A DNA stretch of 64,000 bases from Hyaloscypha bicolor E. Its lineage: Eukaryota; Ascomycota; Leotiomycetes; Helotiales; Hyaloscyphaceae. The position numbers were made by a program, and so were the translations under genes. The stretch spans positions 565,353 through 629,352 of the forward strand of contig NW_020194620.1 of the NCBI RefSeq assembly GCF_002865645.1. The letters run 5' to 3'. How positions within the stretch are numbered: position 1 is the first letter of the stretch; every line of letters begins with the position of its first letter. This document shows, one piece after another, positions 13,063 through 25,376 of the stretch. The notes under the pieces were generated by a model. It saw nothing but the letters and a program-made list of their open reading frames with translations. It ran no database searches and was not told where the DNA came from.

Positions 13063-14586
13063 GGGACGGAGCACTCCCTTCTCTTTCACATTTGCCACTC
13101 AGGTGCGATACGATACGAAACTGCTGCGCAGGAACATATTCCGGTTGGTTGATACAAGGCGAGGCGTCTGTAACATGATCATGGCGGGGAAGCATGGGCT
13201 AGTTCATGAAAGCAAATCAATGCTTCAGTCTATCAGGGTTCGACTTCAAGGGCGGCTTTTGCGATAATGCCACGGGGCTCGTAGGGATCCAAATCGATTC
13301 GATCATGGCAACTTCCAACATAGTTGGGGGTTGTCTGTTTTCTTTTTTTCCTTTCCAGTTTGAGTTGTGCGTTCGGTTCTGATGGATGGGTTTTCATGCA
13401 TTCAACGATCGCTAGGGGTGCGTCAATGGAATTTGCCTAATGATGGTCTCTGTTCTTGTGCCTTTGTGCTGGAAGTTCTCTCTTATGCTTCCTGCATTTC
13501 CTTCCAGGCACCATTGTCCACCAAAGCCACTTTTGTGTTCCATCACAAATTCCAATTCGGATTATGCTACTGCCTCCAATAATAAGAGGTAGCTGGATTT
13601 CTCCATGTCTCAGCCTCCTACTTTTCATCCCCCCCCAATATGTCCAAGACCGATAACGTCTAGTATGCCCCTCTGTCTCTCATAGCCTCTTGCAAGAGTC
13701 CCAGATACCATCTTCCCGAGTCAATGGTCGAGTCCTCGAGGAATCTGGAGGGGTAACAGCGGAGGTTTCATCAGAAGATCGCTCGTTAATCGGTGCGGTA
13801 CCTGTGCGTAATGTTTCAAAGAAGCTCGTGTCGTTCTGGAAAAGGACAAAACAGATACCATGAATTGGGCCCGGCCTCGAAAGGAGGGTGAAGAATGTAT
13901 ATTAGTGCTGCTATGGAAGTAGATAAAGTCCTTGATACCTTGATTTTGAAGAAGTAGAATGAGAAAGTATGAGCAATTGAGAAGTCAATGGGTGGAATTA
14001 CATGTATTGCAGGTTTGTAAACGTCCGGCCATGCCTTGTGGCATCCTACTTGTGCTTCATGCAGGATACAAGGTATTCGGATCTCGGAGGGATCTGGTGC
14101 TACTATTGGGAACAGGTTGCACGTACTTGTTTCGGCGTCTTGTAGAGTCCACCAGTATCAAAAATGCTGGGAAGCCGTGAAGATAACTCTCTGGTAAGTA
14201 CTTGAGCAACTGCGCTTGATCTGCTCAACTTAAAGGACCAAATGTGGGGTTTAGCCAGCTTGTCCTCCTTGGTGTTGGCTGAGGATCTTCTCCCAGTTGA
14301 GGGTTGAAGATTGGTTTTGCGAGCAGCTGTCAATTTAACGCGTCGTTTTAACATCAATTGTTTTGAAGCAAAGAAAGATCAACTTGTACACATAATTGTT
14401 GTTGAAGGACGACGCGTTCTTCCAGTAATGTTGAAGTTACCGTCAGCTCAGCCTAGGCCCAAACAAGGAAAGCGCAAATCAATTTCACGCTAAGATTAGC
14501 TCCCGCCGTTGATATCGAGAAATTCAAAAAAGTTCGAGATCTCCTCAGACATCTTGCGCCGACGAACTTAAGGTCCACACAACGCA
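13063..14586. other. Intergenic, 1.5 kb, no supported gene
   Basis: 3' region of Rab11 and promoter of BRX1. The largest open frames are 60-85 codons. A minus-strand one at 14103-14357 is basic and Ser/Lys rich with no recognised domain. No tRNA or 5S rRNA signature found. Confidence 0.5.
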
Positions 14587-15635
14587 ATGGCTTCAGTCTA
14601 CAAGTCATTATCGAAGACCAATGGTCACGAGAAAGAGGGTCCTGCGAATGGAGTGAAGAAAAATAAACAGAGGGTACTGATCTTGTCCTCGAGAGGAATC
14701 ACTTACAGGTGAGCTCCTCCAGAATACGTGCAGCAATTGGGGAAGAGGATGCTGATGAAGAGGGTTTGAATAGACACCGACACCTTCTGAACGATATTGC
14801 CTCCCTCCTACCACACAGCCGCAAAGATGCAAAGCTAGACACGAAATCCAAGCTCTACCAACTGAACGAACTCGCCGAACTCTACAATTGCAACAACGTC
14901 TTCTTCTTCGAAGCACGAAAAGGCAAAGATCTATATCTATGGATGAGCAAAGCGCCCAACGGGCCTACAGTCAAGATGCACATGCAGAACCGTACTTCTC
15001 CCTCCTTGTCCCCCCAAAGCAAGCTAAAAGAATCAACAGTACACACAATGGAAGAACTCCACTTCACAGGCAACTGCCTCAAAGGCTCCCGCCCCATCCT
15101 CTCCTTCGACGCCTCATTCGATAAAGAACCCCACCTCCGTGTAATAAAAGAGCTTTTCCTACACATCTTCGGTGTCCCGAAAGGAGCACGGAAGGCCAAG
15201 CCGTTCATCGACCACGTAATGGGCTTCACGCTCGCCGATGGCAAGATCTGGATCCGCAATTACCAAATCAACGAGACCGAGCCATCGAAAGCCGCGACCT
15301 CGGACCCAGCAAAAGCTGCCCCGAAAGAGAAAGGGAAGGGAGGCAAAGGGAGGGAGACGGAAGTGAGTCTGGTGGAGATTGGGCCGAGGTTTGTGTTGAC
15401 GCCGATTGTGATTCAGGAGGGGAGTTTTGGGGGCCCGATTATTTATGAGAATAAGGAGTTCGTGAGCCCGAACCAGGTTAGGAGTGAGATTCGGTTGAAG
15501 AAAGCGGGGAGGTACAATGCGAGGGCTGAGCAGGGCATTGAGAGGCTGGCGAAGAAGGGGGAGCTTGGACTGAGGACGAGCGGTGGAGGGAAGATGAAGA
15601 GGGATGAGCTCGATACTGCTGAGTTGTTTGCTTGA
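14587..15635 (+). CDS. BRX1: Ribosome biogenesis protein BRX1 (Brix domain)
   Basis: Two exons (14587-14708 and 14774-15635, 65-nt intron) encode 327 residues. The protein carries the Brix domain almost end to end: ILSSRGITYR, RHRHLLNDI, LLPHSRKDAKLD, NNVFFFEARK, then the GNCLKGSRPILSFD block and the WIRNYQI segment near residue 220. BRX1 assembles the 60S ribosomal subunit in the nucleolus, working with Ebp2 and Rpf-type Brix proteins on 27S pre-rRNA. A short Lys/Gly/Glu-rich insert around residues 235-245 and the basic C-terminal tail (KKGELGLRTSGG) fit the family. The intron falls inside the conserved RGITYR-HRHLL block, so the splice is well constrained. The first ATG gives the usual short Lys-rich N-terminus. 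Confidence 0.95.
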
Positions 15636-16638
15636 GTGGAGGTGTTGTTATGGCGTTTGGCGTCAGAGTGGCATGTGTGGCATGTGTAGCATTTTATGGC
15701 TGGGAAAAGGGTGTATGAATTCGTAGCTGCAGCGCAAGGATTCTCAGCTATCCTTTGGCGATTAGGATCTCCAAGCTTGGGATTCCAAATGAGAAGCTTT
15801 TTCGCAGAGCTGGTTTCCAATTGCTCTCGTTGCATTTACAAAAATTTCATCCCATGCGAATTAGTTCTCGCAAGAATGGTGCAGTGTGGAGCCGTGGCAG
15901 ATTCGTATTACCTTCAACTGCCTTCGTCATCCCGAGCTTGGAGTTTGATCCGAGTTTTACGCTTCTTTCCGAAAGCAGTTCATTTTTGGAAAGTAGTGTG
16001 CTCGGCTTGCAACACAATCTAAAGTACAACAAGACTTATATAAGATCTTACATTCACCTATCATCCACTTCCGACATGAGATAAATCAGCTTGCTCTCAT
16101 CCTCTGTGTTGTATTGTCAAGCACTTACGCCATCTTCAGACCCCTGTACTATAGCTATTCCTTTTCATCACCTTATTGTCCCAGATTCCAGCACCAGGAG
16201 AGCCCGAGACCCGGCAGTCCGGAGTCTCCCACAGAGAAACGAAGATGCCTGCGGCACCAAATCCGTCGCACATGAAGCCATATGACACGCCTTGATTGTC
16301 TTCTGGTTTGTGTGCAAGACGTTAAGAAGTACCACTTCGAAGGAACGAATACTTGTACCGTCCCGTTTCGCAAGTCGTCTTCGCGGGTGTAGTCTCGGTC
16401 CAAAAGTCAACCTCGGATCCTCCAGTTTGTTGCTCACCAGCTTCCTCGTAGCCGTCTTGCCCACATGGCCTTTCGCTCTCCTTAATCCACGCAGCAACTA
16501 CCTGAAACCCAAATCAACCACCGTCAACAATATTTACAGTAATTAACTTCCATAACCCATATTCCAAGAACAATTCCCAAACGTAGTTTGATTTACTATC
16601 CCCCTGTTGACATCACGTGCACGGATAAACCTTCGGCC
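15636..16638. other. Intergenic, 1.0 kb, no supported gene
   Basis: Downstream of BRX1. Several overlapping ORFs of 60-110 codons on both strands lack domains and agree with no codon pattern. Nothing else is recognisable until the TATA-containing promoter of the F-box gene. Confidence 0.45.
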
Positions 16639-17169
16639 CGCAATATATAAAGCTTCATTTCGACTCACTTATCCCCTTTCTTTCCCAACCACCAAAAAAT
16701 GAATCGCCAACACCCAACTCCCAGTCCCGTGCGACTGGCAGCGTTTACCCCGAACATCAGAACGTCGCAAGATGTCTCTTGTTCCATTGAATATAGCCCC
16801 ACCGACGGGGTGTTCGAGAGTTAGGTCTCTGGCACTCCGCGCCGTTGGTGGTCTTCCCCCTTTGACCTGCCACCACGGCTGACGCTTCTGCGTTACTCAT
16901 CGATTAATCTTATCGATCCACTTTGTTTTCTATCTTTCTATCTTTGGTGTGACAGTGTGTGTGCGAGTTCTCTTGTAAAGAGAAGGTCAATTGCGATTGG
17001 CGGGCTTCAAGACGAAGTAGAAGCTAGATTCGGACAATAGAAGAGTAAGCCCGCTATCCCATTTCATACTGGGTGTTTGCTAACTCGAATCTGTAGCTAC
17101 AGAATAGAAACCAAAGAACAACTCCAAAATCACCAACCCAAAAAATACATTTCGAAACAAAACGCCAAA
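16639..17169 (+). promoter_or_regulatory. Promoter and long leader of the F-box gene, with leader intron
   Basis: A TATATAA box occurs near 16645. The leader then runs about 480 nt to the ATG at 17170. A predicted leader intron at 17045-17096 has a GTAAGC donor, a GCTAAC branch site and a TGTAG acceptor (52 nt). An upstream ORF (16699-16824) precedes it. The arrangement suggests translational control of the downstream protein; this is inference. Confidence 0.5.
16699..16824 (+). CDS. Upstream ORF of 41 codons in the F-box leader
   Basis: ATG in a good context (AAAAAATGA) about 50 nt after the TATA box, 41 codons then TAG, ending 345 nt before the F-box ATG. No family resemblance. Whether it is translated cannot be seen from the sequence. 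Confidence 0.3.
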   Translation: MNRQHPTPSPVRLAAFTPNIRTSQDVSCSIEYSPTDGVFES

Positions 17170-18330
17170 ATGTCAATCACCGACCTTTCCACAGAGCTCC
17201 TGCAAAAGATCCTCGAATACACGGAGCTACAAGACCTCCTCCACCTCGCCCAGACCTCAAAACGAAACTACCGCGCCTACCTAGGCCGGCGCATGTACCA
17301 CCTCGAGCGCGCCCTGCACAACAGCTACAGCCCGCTGCCCTCACTCCTCAAACTCACAATCGCCAACGAGTCGACGCCCTCACGCCGTCCAATCGGCACC
17401 GAACTGCGAATCTCACTGCTCCTCAACCGGATAACTTCGCTCCCATCCACCCCGAAACTCACGCTCGAGAACATGAAGAAGATGGTTCACTACGGCAAGA
17501 TCGCCGACCGCTGGACAGAGTTGTACCCTCGTCTCCGCTGGCGCTTTGGCTCCGACAATCGCCGCTTGCTTAAAAGCAAAGAGAAAGAGCGTCTCCGAGG
17601 CGCCGTCTACAATCACTGGACATACACCTCTCTCTTCCATTCCCGAACCTTCACAAACTACGCCCCGGACCCACCATCACCCGCCTCTCTCGACGATCCA
17701 CGCCACCGCTTCCTGCGCACTCTCTCCACAGTCCAACAAATCCAGCTCTCAGAGTACACAGCCCACGTCGAAACCCTCGTGGAACTCGATCTCTACCCCT
17801 CATACTCCATTATCCTCGACCAGTACCCGCCTCACTCTCTCCCCCACCGCAGCTTATCAAAACTCGGGTGGGGCGAAGGCTCAGAGTACCGGAGACTGGT
17901 GAGGGATATTATGAAGCTGAGTCCGGCTGATCTGTTACATCTCTATGAGCATACGAGTACGAAGAGCGAGAGAGCGGATTTCCTGTGTAGTCAAGGGGTT
18001 TGCTTTGGGGACGTGCCGGCTACGATGAATTACGCGCTGTCGAGCATCATGGGTGAGAGGGCGAGATTGGGGTTTGGTGTTGAGGGGAGTAAGCTCAGGA
18101 GCCAAATTTCTGCCATTCAGTTCCCAAGCTTGAAGCGTTCTACCGGCGCACTGTTTGGCGAAGAGGAGAAGGATCTGGCGGACGAGGAGCTTGTGTTTGG
18201 CGTTGTGGATCTTGAGGGGAGGAAGGGGTTTGAAGCTTTGGAAAGGATTATTGAGAGGGATGGCGTGGAGAGCGGGGAGTGGGAGGCTTTTGTTGCTGGG
18301 TCAGAGGTGTCTCGTATTGATGAGGAGTAG
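17170..18330 (+). CDS. F-box protein
   Basis: Single coding exon of 386 residues. The N-terminal 45 residues form an F-box (DLSTELLQKILEYTELQDLL, then the LAQTSKRNYRAY part of the motif), the Skp1-binding module of SCF ubiquitin ligases. The remainder has no leucine-rich, WD40 or Kelch repeat that I can see. It is helical with conserved-looking aromatic patches (RWRFG, HWTYTSLFHSRTF) and probably binds an unknown substrate. I chose the ATG at 17170, directly before the F-box, over an upstream in-frame ATG at 17077 that lies within the predicted leader intron. Confidence 0.75.
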   Translation: MSITDLSTELLQKILEYTELQDLLHLAQTSKRNYRAYLGRRMYHLERALHNSYSPLPSLLKLTIANESTPSRRPIGTELRISLLLNRITSLPSTPKLTLENMKKMVHYGKIADRWTELYPRLRWRFGSDNRRLLKSKEKERLRGAVYNHWTYTSLFHSRTFTNYAPDPPSPASLDDPRHRFLRTLSTVQQIQLSEYTAHVETLVELDLYPSYSIILDQYPPHSLPHRSLSKLGWGEGSEYRRLVRDIMKLSPADLLHLYEHTSTKSERADFLCSQGVCFGDVPATMNYALSSIMGERARLGFGVEGSKLRSQISAIQFPSLKRSTGALFGEEEKDLADEELVFGVVDLEGRKGFEALERIIERDGVESGEWEAFVAGSEVSRIDEE

Positions 18331-19785
18331 GTTTCGTAGGAGTGATGTGTGTTTGTATGGGACTTTCTGGTTTGGATTTGGGGTTTAATTAGATGGATAA
18401 AATATCACTTTATGTTCTTGCTCAAGCTTCCGTCTAATACTTTTCGAGGGAATAGAGGGGTTGCTTGGTCATCGTCTCAATGTCCCATATAATTCTGGGC
18501 ATTGAGTATTTCTGACTTTTCGTCCAGCTTCTTACTCGCTATCTCGTTAATAATAATCTTAGCAGTGACAACTCTTTTTCTCAATTCAAGGCTCCCAGTT
18601 GTTATTGCAGTACAGTTGCAAGTAGCTAGCGATAATTTTTTGTGTTATAGTGTGATTTGTTGGTGTTTTTATGAGTACCATCGCGGAGCAAGCAGTGGGA
18701 TGATCTGAGACGGCTCCCTTTGGAATAGTAGTACGAGGCGATTAACACTAACGTCCCAATAACAAATACTCCTTATATATCAACTCTTCTCCCCACTTCC
18801 TGTATCAACCCTCCGTGGCATATTCCGAGAGGGCCCGGTCATTCTCCAGTACAATAGTCATCTCTTCCTCTCACAGAGACCTCTTATATTCCTGCATGAT
18901 ACCTCTCCTCCTCGAACTCTCCTCATTCACCAAGCACCGAATCACAGCAACCTATCAACTTTCCCACTCAACGAGGCATTCACTCCCTTCTTATCCCAAT
19001 ATTTCCGCTCCTCCCAGAAACCAATGTAAGAAAAGATTGTAATGCTTCCACGTCCCAGCAACGAAAGACACCAACCAACCATCACAACACTGGCTTTGAT
19101 GGGCTCTACCAAAAGCTTGTACAGAGTTGTATAAACAGTGGAAACCATCGAGGAAACCAGCAATGGCGATTGAAGTGAAGTTCGAGGCGAATTTCCTGCA
19201 AGGTGGTTTGGTCTGTCTCATTGCTCTAGATAACCTGGTAAGATACAATCAGCGGAGTCCTGAATACGGACGGCGAAAGAGTGGTACAGGATCTGTTGCA
19301 TATCGTACCCGCATCTGAAGTTTCTTGGAATAATGAGAGGAGAAAGACATGCTTTCGTCTCATAGATATCTCTCCCGTTTAGAGGCATATTGTTGCGCAT
19401 CGCGCTCGCAATTTTTAAAATAGAGGCCGTGGATTATATCCAAGTTCACTTTTCAATCGCACTCATCGCCAGTCTATCAACATGGTTCGAGGCAAATCCA
19501 AACTAGTGCAAAAGTATGGAATTCCCAAAGCTCCTTCTGGCCATCGCTAGCTACCGGAGGCATCTACCAACGCCATCACGTCATGTAGTATGTATGCTCT
19601 GTAAGAAAAGCAGAAATACACAATGCAAATGCTCTCTCTCCGTGCCCCGCTTTACAAAGCGCCTAATATGCAATCTCTCTCCTCTCCTCCCCCCTCCGCT
19701 CCTCACTCACCCTCCTCCACCTCCACTTGCATCCTCAGAAGCAAGAAGCCAAGGCTCGGCTTGACAAAGTCTAAGTAGGGCCTGC
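18331..19785. other. Intergenic, 1.45 kb, no supported gene
   Basis: Convergent 3' regions of the F-box gene and HDA1. Short ORFs of 60-85 codons only, with AT-rich and pyrimidine-rich patches. An ATG at about 19482 opens a ~22-codon frame only. Nothing supported. Confidence 0.45.
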
Positions 19786-22352
19786 CTAGACCACCGGAAC
19801 CCTAACACTCTGCACAACACCCTGCATGCCAAACCCCTGATCCGCAAGACTCCGAGCTTCAGCCTCCGCTTCATCCTCCGTCTCATCTGGATCCCCGTCC
19901 CGACCACCCTGTTCCCTCTCCCACTCTTCGACTTTGCGGCTGATCCAGTCTGCGGATTCTTGTTCATATCTGTCTCTGCATTAGCGCCGCGAAAATTTCA
20001 AAAGAGAGGACAGGTCAGAAAAGGGATGGGAAGGAAAGGAACAAGGACTCCATACCGCTTCACCATCCTCCCCACCTCCCCCTTACCCCGTCCAGGCTCA
20101 ATATCTGCCTTCTCCACGCCTCCAAACCGACTCCTCGCCACCTTCCTCTTGCTCTCCTCATCAGTCCAGCACGCATGATCCGGACTTACGTAAATAAGAC
20201 TATTGGACTTGTACCAGGTCGACAAAAAAGGATCAATGTCTGATTTGATGGGCCGCAAGGAGCCGGATACGAAGGAGAGGATAGAGGCAATTTTGGACTT
20301 GGCGTCGCGAGATATCAAGAGTTGCTTAATACCGAGGTATGCGTCACCTACTCCCATGAGGGTGATGGAGGAGTTGGGATTGATTTCGAAATAGTTGTCC
20401 CATAGGTAGCAAAGCAGCTCTTTGGTCTGCTCTTGTAAGGCGTTTTCGGTGGGCTTGGGGATGAAGGGGTCTGTGTCTGTGGGTTGGCTGATGTGGTGCG
20501 GCATATTGACGTCTACTATTCCGAAGCCGGCGGTGATTGCCCAGTCGATGTACGGGAGGAGAGGGTCGTTCTTTTGCGGGAGTTAGTACGTTTTATTTAG
20601 TTTCGGGAAAGGGGAGGGAAGGGGACTTACGACGAAGGTGTTGTGCGCGTAGACCTGGTTGTCGTACGGGTTTGGCTGGGCGAAAATATCCGGCCTGGTT
20701 GGACGTTAGCATATGACGAAGACGAGAGAAAGGGCAACACACGGATCATGGATAATCAGCAAGATCTTTCTGCATTTATGCAGCTCCGGCGTAGCAAGAA
20801 CCTGGTTATCGAATGATCGGCTCAATTTGGTTCGTTGGACGTACAGCGGGATCATGCTGTATCTGTCGCCGAGCATACTCTTCTGAGCAGTTCGCATCAT
20901 ATCACTCATTCTGTCCGTCCCTCGTTGTTGTAACTCTGGGAGAGGAACGACGCCAGGGCGCATGCAGGCCCAATATGGTGCCTGTTGCCGCTTCACGATG
21001 TCGAGGGTTAGTGCGGCTTCCTTGTTGAGTGGTGGGACTGTCATTCTTTCCGGTGGCTCCCCCATGAGGGTTTTGGCGACGGCGAGAGCGGATCTTGAGA
21101 TGGCGTGGAGATTGTATCCACCCTCGAGACAAACAGCTACTTTGCCGTTGGCCAAAGACATGAGCATGTGTGTCATATGCGAGTAGCAAGCAGGTGTGAC
21201 CCAACATCCTCCGAGTTCATCGCCAGCAGCAGCGTCGAATCCAGCTGAAACGATAACGAGATCAGGGTTGAATTCTTGGGCAATAGGCATGACGATCCTC
21301 TGGAACGCAGCCATATACTCGCCATCGCCAACACCCTGCTCAGACCAGCCGATATTAACATTTCTGCCGACTCCCGCACCAACACCGACTTTATCGAGAC
21401 CACCATCCGGAAGCTCAGGGTCATCAGGCTGGCCAGGGTAGAACTCGCCGTTTGCGTAGACGTGAAGGGATATGTACAGAACATTGGGATCTTCATAGAA
21501 TATATTTTGAATGCCGTTTCCGTGGTGGACGTCCCAGTCAAGAATAAGAATCTTTCGGCAGACTTCTGGATAGTCGGCCATGCAGACCCTTGCTGCAATG
21601 GGGACGTTGTTGAAGATACAGAAACCGAGTGACTCGTTGTGTTCCGCGTGATGTCCTGGTGGTCGGATCACGGCGATGGCATTCTTTACCCGGCCGGCAA
21701 CGACGTTCTTGCAGGTCTCGATTGCTCCACCGGCTGAGATGAGTGCGGCTTCGTAGGTAAGGTTGCCCACGTATATTGACTTCCGACCATTGTCGAAATC
21801 GTTTGTGAGTTGGCGGAGTTGTGATGAAGTGAGCAGGGAAAGTGACTTAACCCACTCGAAGTGCGCAGCGGTGTGGACTGTGCAGATTTCAGCGGGAGTT
21901 GCTTTTCTTGCAGCAATCCGCCACATCCAACTATTAGGAGACTGTTTCAATACATCCTTGAGTTCAACTTGGGTACCAGAGTAGATCAGGCCAGCATCCT
22001 TGAACTCCTTCATTATCGCCTCTATCCGTCGAGGATCTTCCGGGTGATGTGGATTGGATGAGTAGTCTGCATTGGCGTGAAGTTTCATTCGATCATCATA
22101 GCAGCAGCCTGTGGGGAGGAAGTGTTTCCGACATATGACAGCCTTTGTCATGTCTGAAGAGGTGTCTCCCTCGTCTCGTGAGGTGGGTTGTGTTGAGTCG
22201 TTAGCATCATCTTCGGGTGTTGTAAGAACTCGAGGATCCACGAAACCGTTCTGAATGTGGCCATTGGAGAGGTGTTCCTGGTCGTCGCCCTCCATGATCG
22301 TGTCTACTATCTCGCTGCTTTGCAGCATGGATGAGGAACGTGAGACCTCCAT
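19786..22352 (-). CDS. HDA1: Class II histone deacetylase with Arb2 domain
   Basis: Four exons (22352-20743, 20694-20631, 20570-20056, 19975-19786) encode 792 residues. The deacetylase domain spans about residues 75-460. The catalytic motifs are intact: PPGHHAEH (His pair 234-235), DWDVHHGNG (zinc and charge-relay residues about 272-280) and SAGFDAA (about 369-375). The C-terminal third, reached through three short introns, is an Arb2 domain (PDIFAQPNPYDNQVYAHN onward). This HDAC-plus-Arb2 layout defines fungal Hda1/Clr3, which deacetylates H3 and H2B and supports heterochromatin silencing. The last exon is acidic and ends in VRVPVV. Each intron preserves frame, and the joined length is an exact codon multiple. 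The first ATG was taken; the N-terminal 70 residues are disordered. Confidence 0.95.
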
Positions 22353-24114
22353 CGTGTGAAGTTTGTAGGTAGCGAGAAGTAGACTCTATGCCGTAGATAC
22401 GGTACCGGCACCAGTGCAGAGGTTGAGTCAAGTCAAGGAGAACTCGATAGAGTTTTAATTGCGACTCGGGAGGTTCTATGCACGTGTCCACATCCGAGTT
22501 GGAAGCTCGAGGCAAGAACGTTTCAGATTCTTGGAAGGTCGGTACCTCGAGAAAGAGTGAGGGGACCTTGAGAGTTGCGTTAGCATAGATCGTAGGTTTT
22601 AGGTGAACGGAGCAAGCGACTTGTAGGGTTGGAGGGAGGAACGGTAGGAGAGGAGAGGGACTGAGTGAAGGCCAGGAGGCCGAAGACAATGTCCGAGTAT
22701 CCTCGAGGCCGAGGTCCAGAAAGGAAAGACGGAGAGTGGATAGAGTGCAAAAGAAAGGGAAGGATAGGACGCTTCGAAGACGATGTCATAAACTCCAGTG
22801 ATTAAAAAAAACATCGGATGGAGTGTCATGTGACAAGCCAGCAAAGCGCCTTCTGTCGCGACCTTCAACAGCACTGGATCTAGTCTCCAGGAAAGCAGAG
22901 TACATCTATACTATACCTTTATCCTCTCCTGTACCCCCTCAAATGACAAATTTTAAGAGTGTGAAGTGGTGGCGGACGTAAATAAACACAGAAGGACATG
23001 GTTAACTTACCGAGCTGTCGTTGAGGCGCCTTCACCTGCACTTCACTTCCGCCACACCCGCGCTCTGTTTATTGCCTTTGTGATCAATCTGGCTGTCCGC
23101 AAGCAGGTCGGAAACAGATTCGGATCATCTCAAGTCCATGGCGTAGATGAAGTTGTGACGTTGTGTCGTGGGTCAGAAAGTTGTGTTGTATGTGAAGGAG
23201 AGATAATTCAGGAAGCACGATCGATTGGAAGCCACACTGGTAAAAGCTGTGGCCTTAGGCCGCGATTCGGTCTAGACCCCCCACGCTATCTATATTACTC
23301 CCATCATTACTTCTGCATTAAATTTTATTCTTCTTCTATATATTACTGAACATTGTTTTCGAAGCACGACAGAGTCTATATGTAAATGGGCTTTTAGTAT
23401 TTACTGTTTTTTGAATTAAACGTTGGTCCGAGCGTTGATTCAGGATATATGTATTTCCACCTCCGAACTTTTTCCCTTCATACACCGCTCGTGATTTGAA
23501 AGTGAAAACAAGTGAGAATTCACTCGAAATTCACTTCGGAAGATGATGCCAGAATAAAAGATAACACTGGACGAAATAAAAATATCATTGTGTCGTCTTT
23601 GCTATAACTTTATTTCATGGTTCGCGGACTAAAAACAAGCGCCACTGATTTTTATTGTCTGAAGCCTAAATTGGATATTTATTTGGCTTAGACAAAGGTA
23701 CAATTTTGGATTTCAGAGACCCTGAGACAGTGGAGGGTAGATACTTTCAATTGTACTATACCTCGAGGGAACATTGGCAGGCGAAGTGTCTGAGATATTC
23801 CAGTATGTTTCGGGGAATTCAAAATTCAGTGCTGCGATTTTTGTCCACCAAGAGCATGGCTATCAAACTTTAGAGGAAGATGAAAGCCAATGATCAGACG
23901 AAATCATCATCTCAATGCTTCAGATTGCTGCAAAGAACTTCTATTTCATGGCTATAATTATGAAAAGCGATCATAAAGGCCCATCAATCATCAAAGTGTT
24001 TTCATTCTCCCCATGCTTCAAAGCCTTCCTTTCAGTACTTCTCTGCCAAAGAAAAACAGGAATCAGAAAACGTCATTTGCCCGTGATCACAAATTCGAGG
24101 TTATGGATAGACTC
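22353..24114. other. Intergenic, 1.76 kb; HDA1 promoter and GAPDH downstream region
   Basis: 5' region of HDA1, then 1.1 kb of moderately AT-rich sequence downstream of the GAPDH stop codon. Plus-strand ORF 22966-23349 and minus-strand ORF 22207-22689 show no domain. No RNA gene or repeat identified. Confidence 0.45.
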
Positions 24115-25376
<1,262 letters not shown>

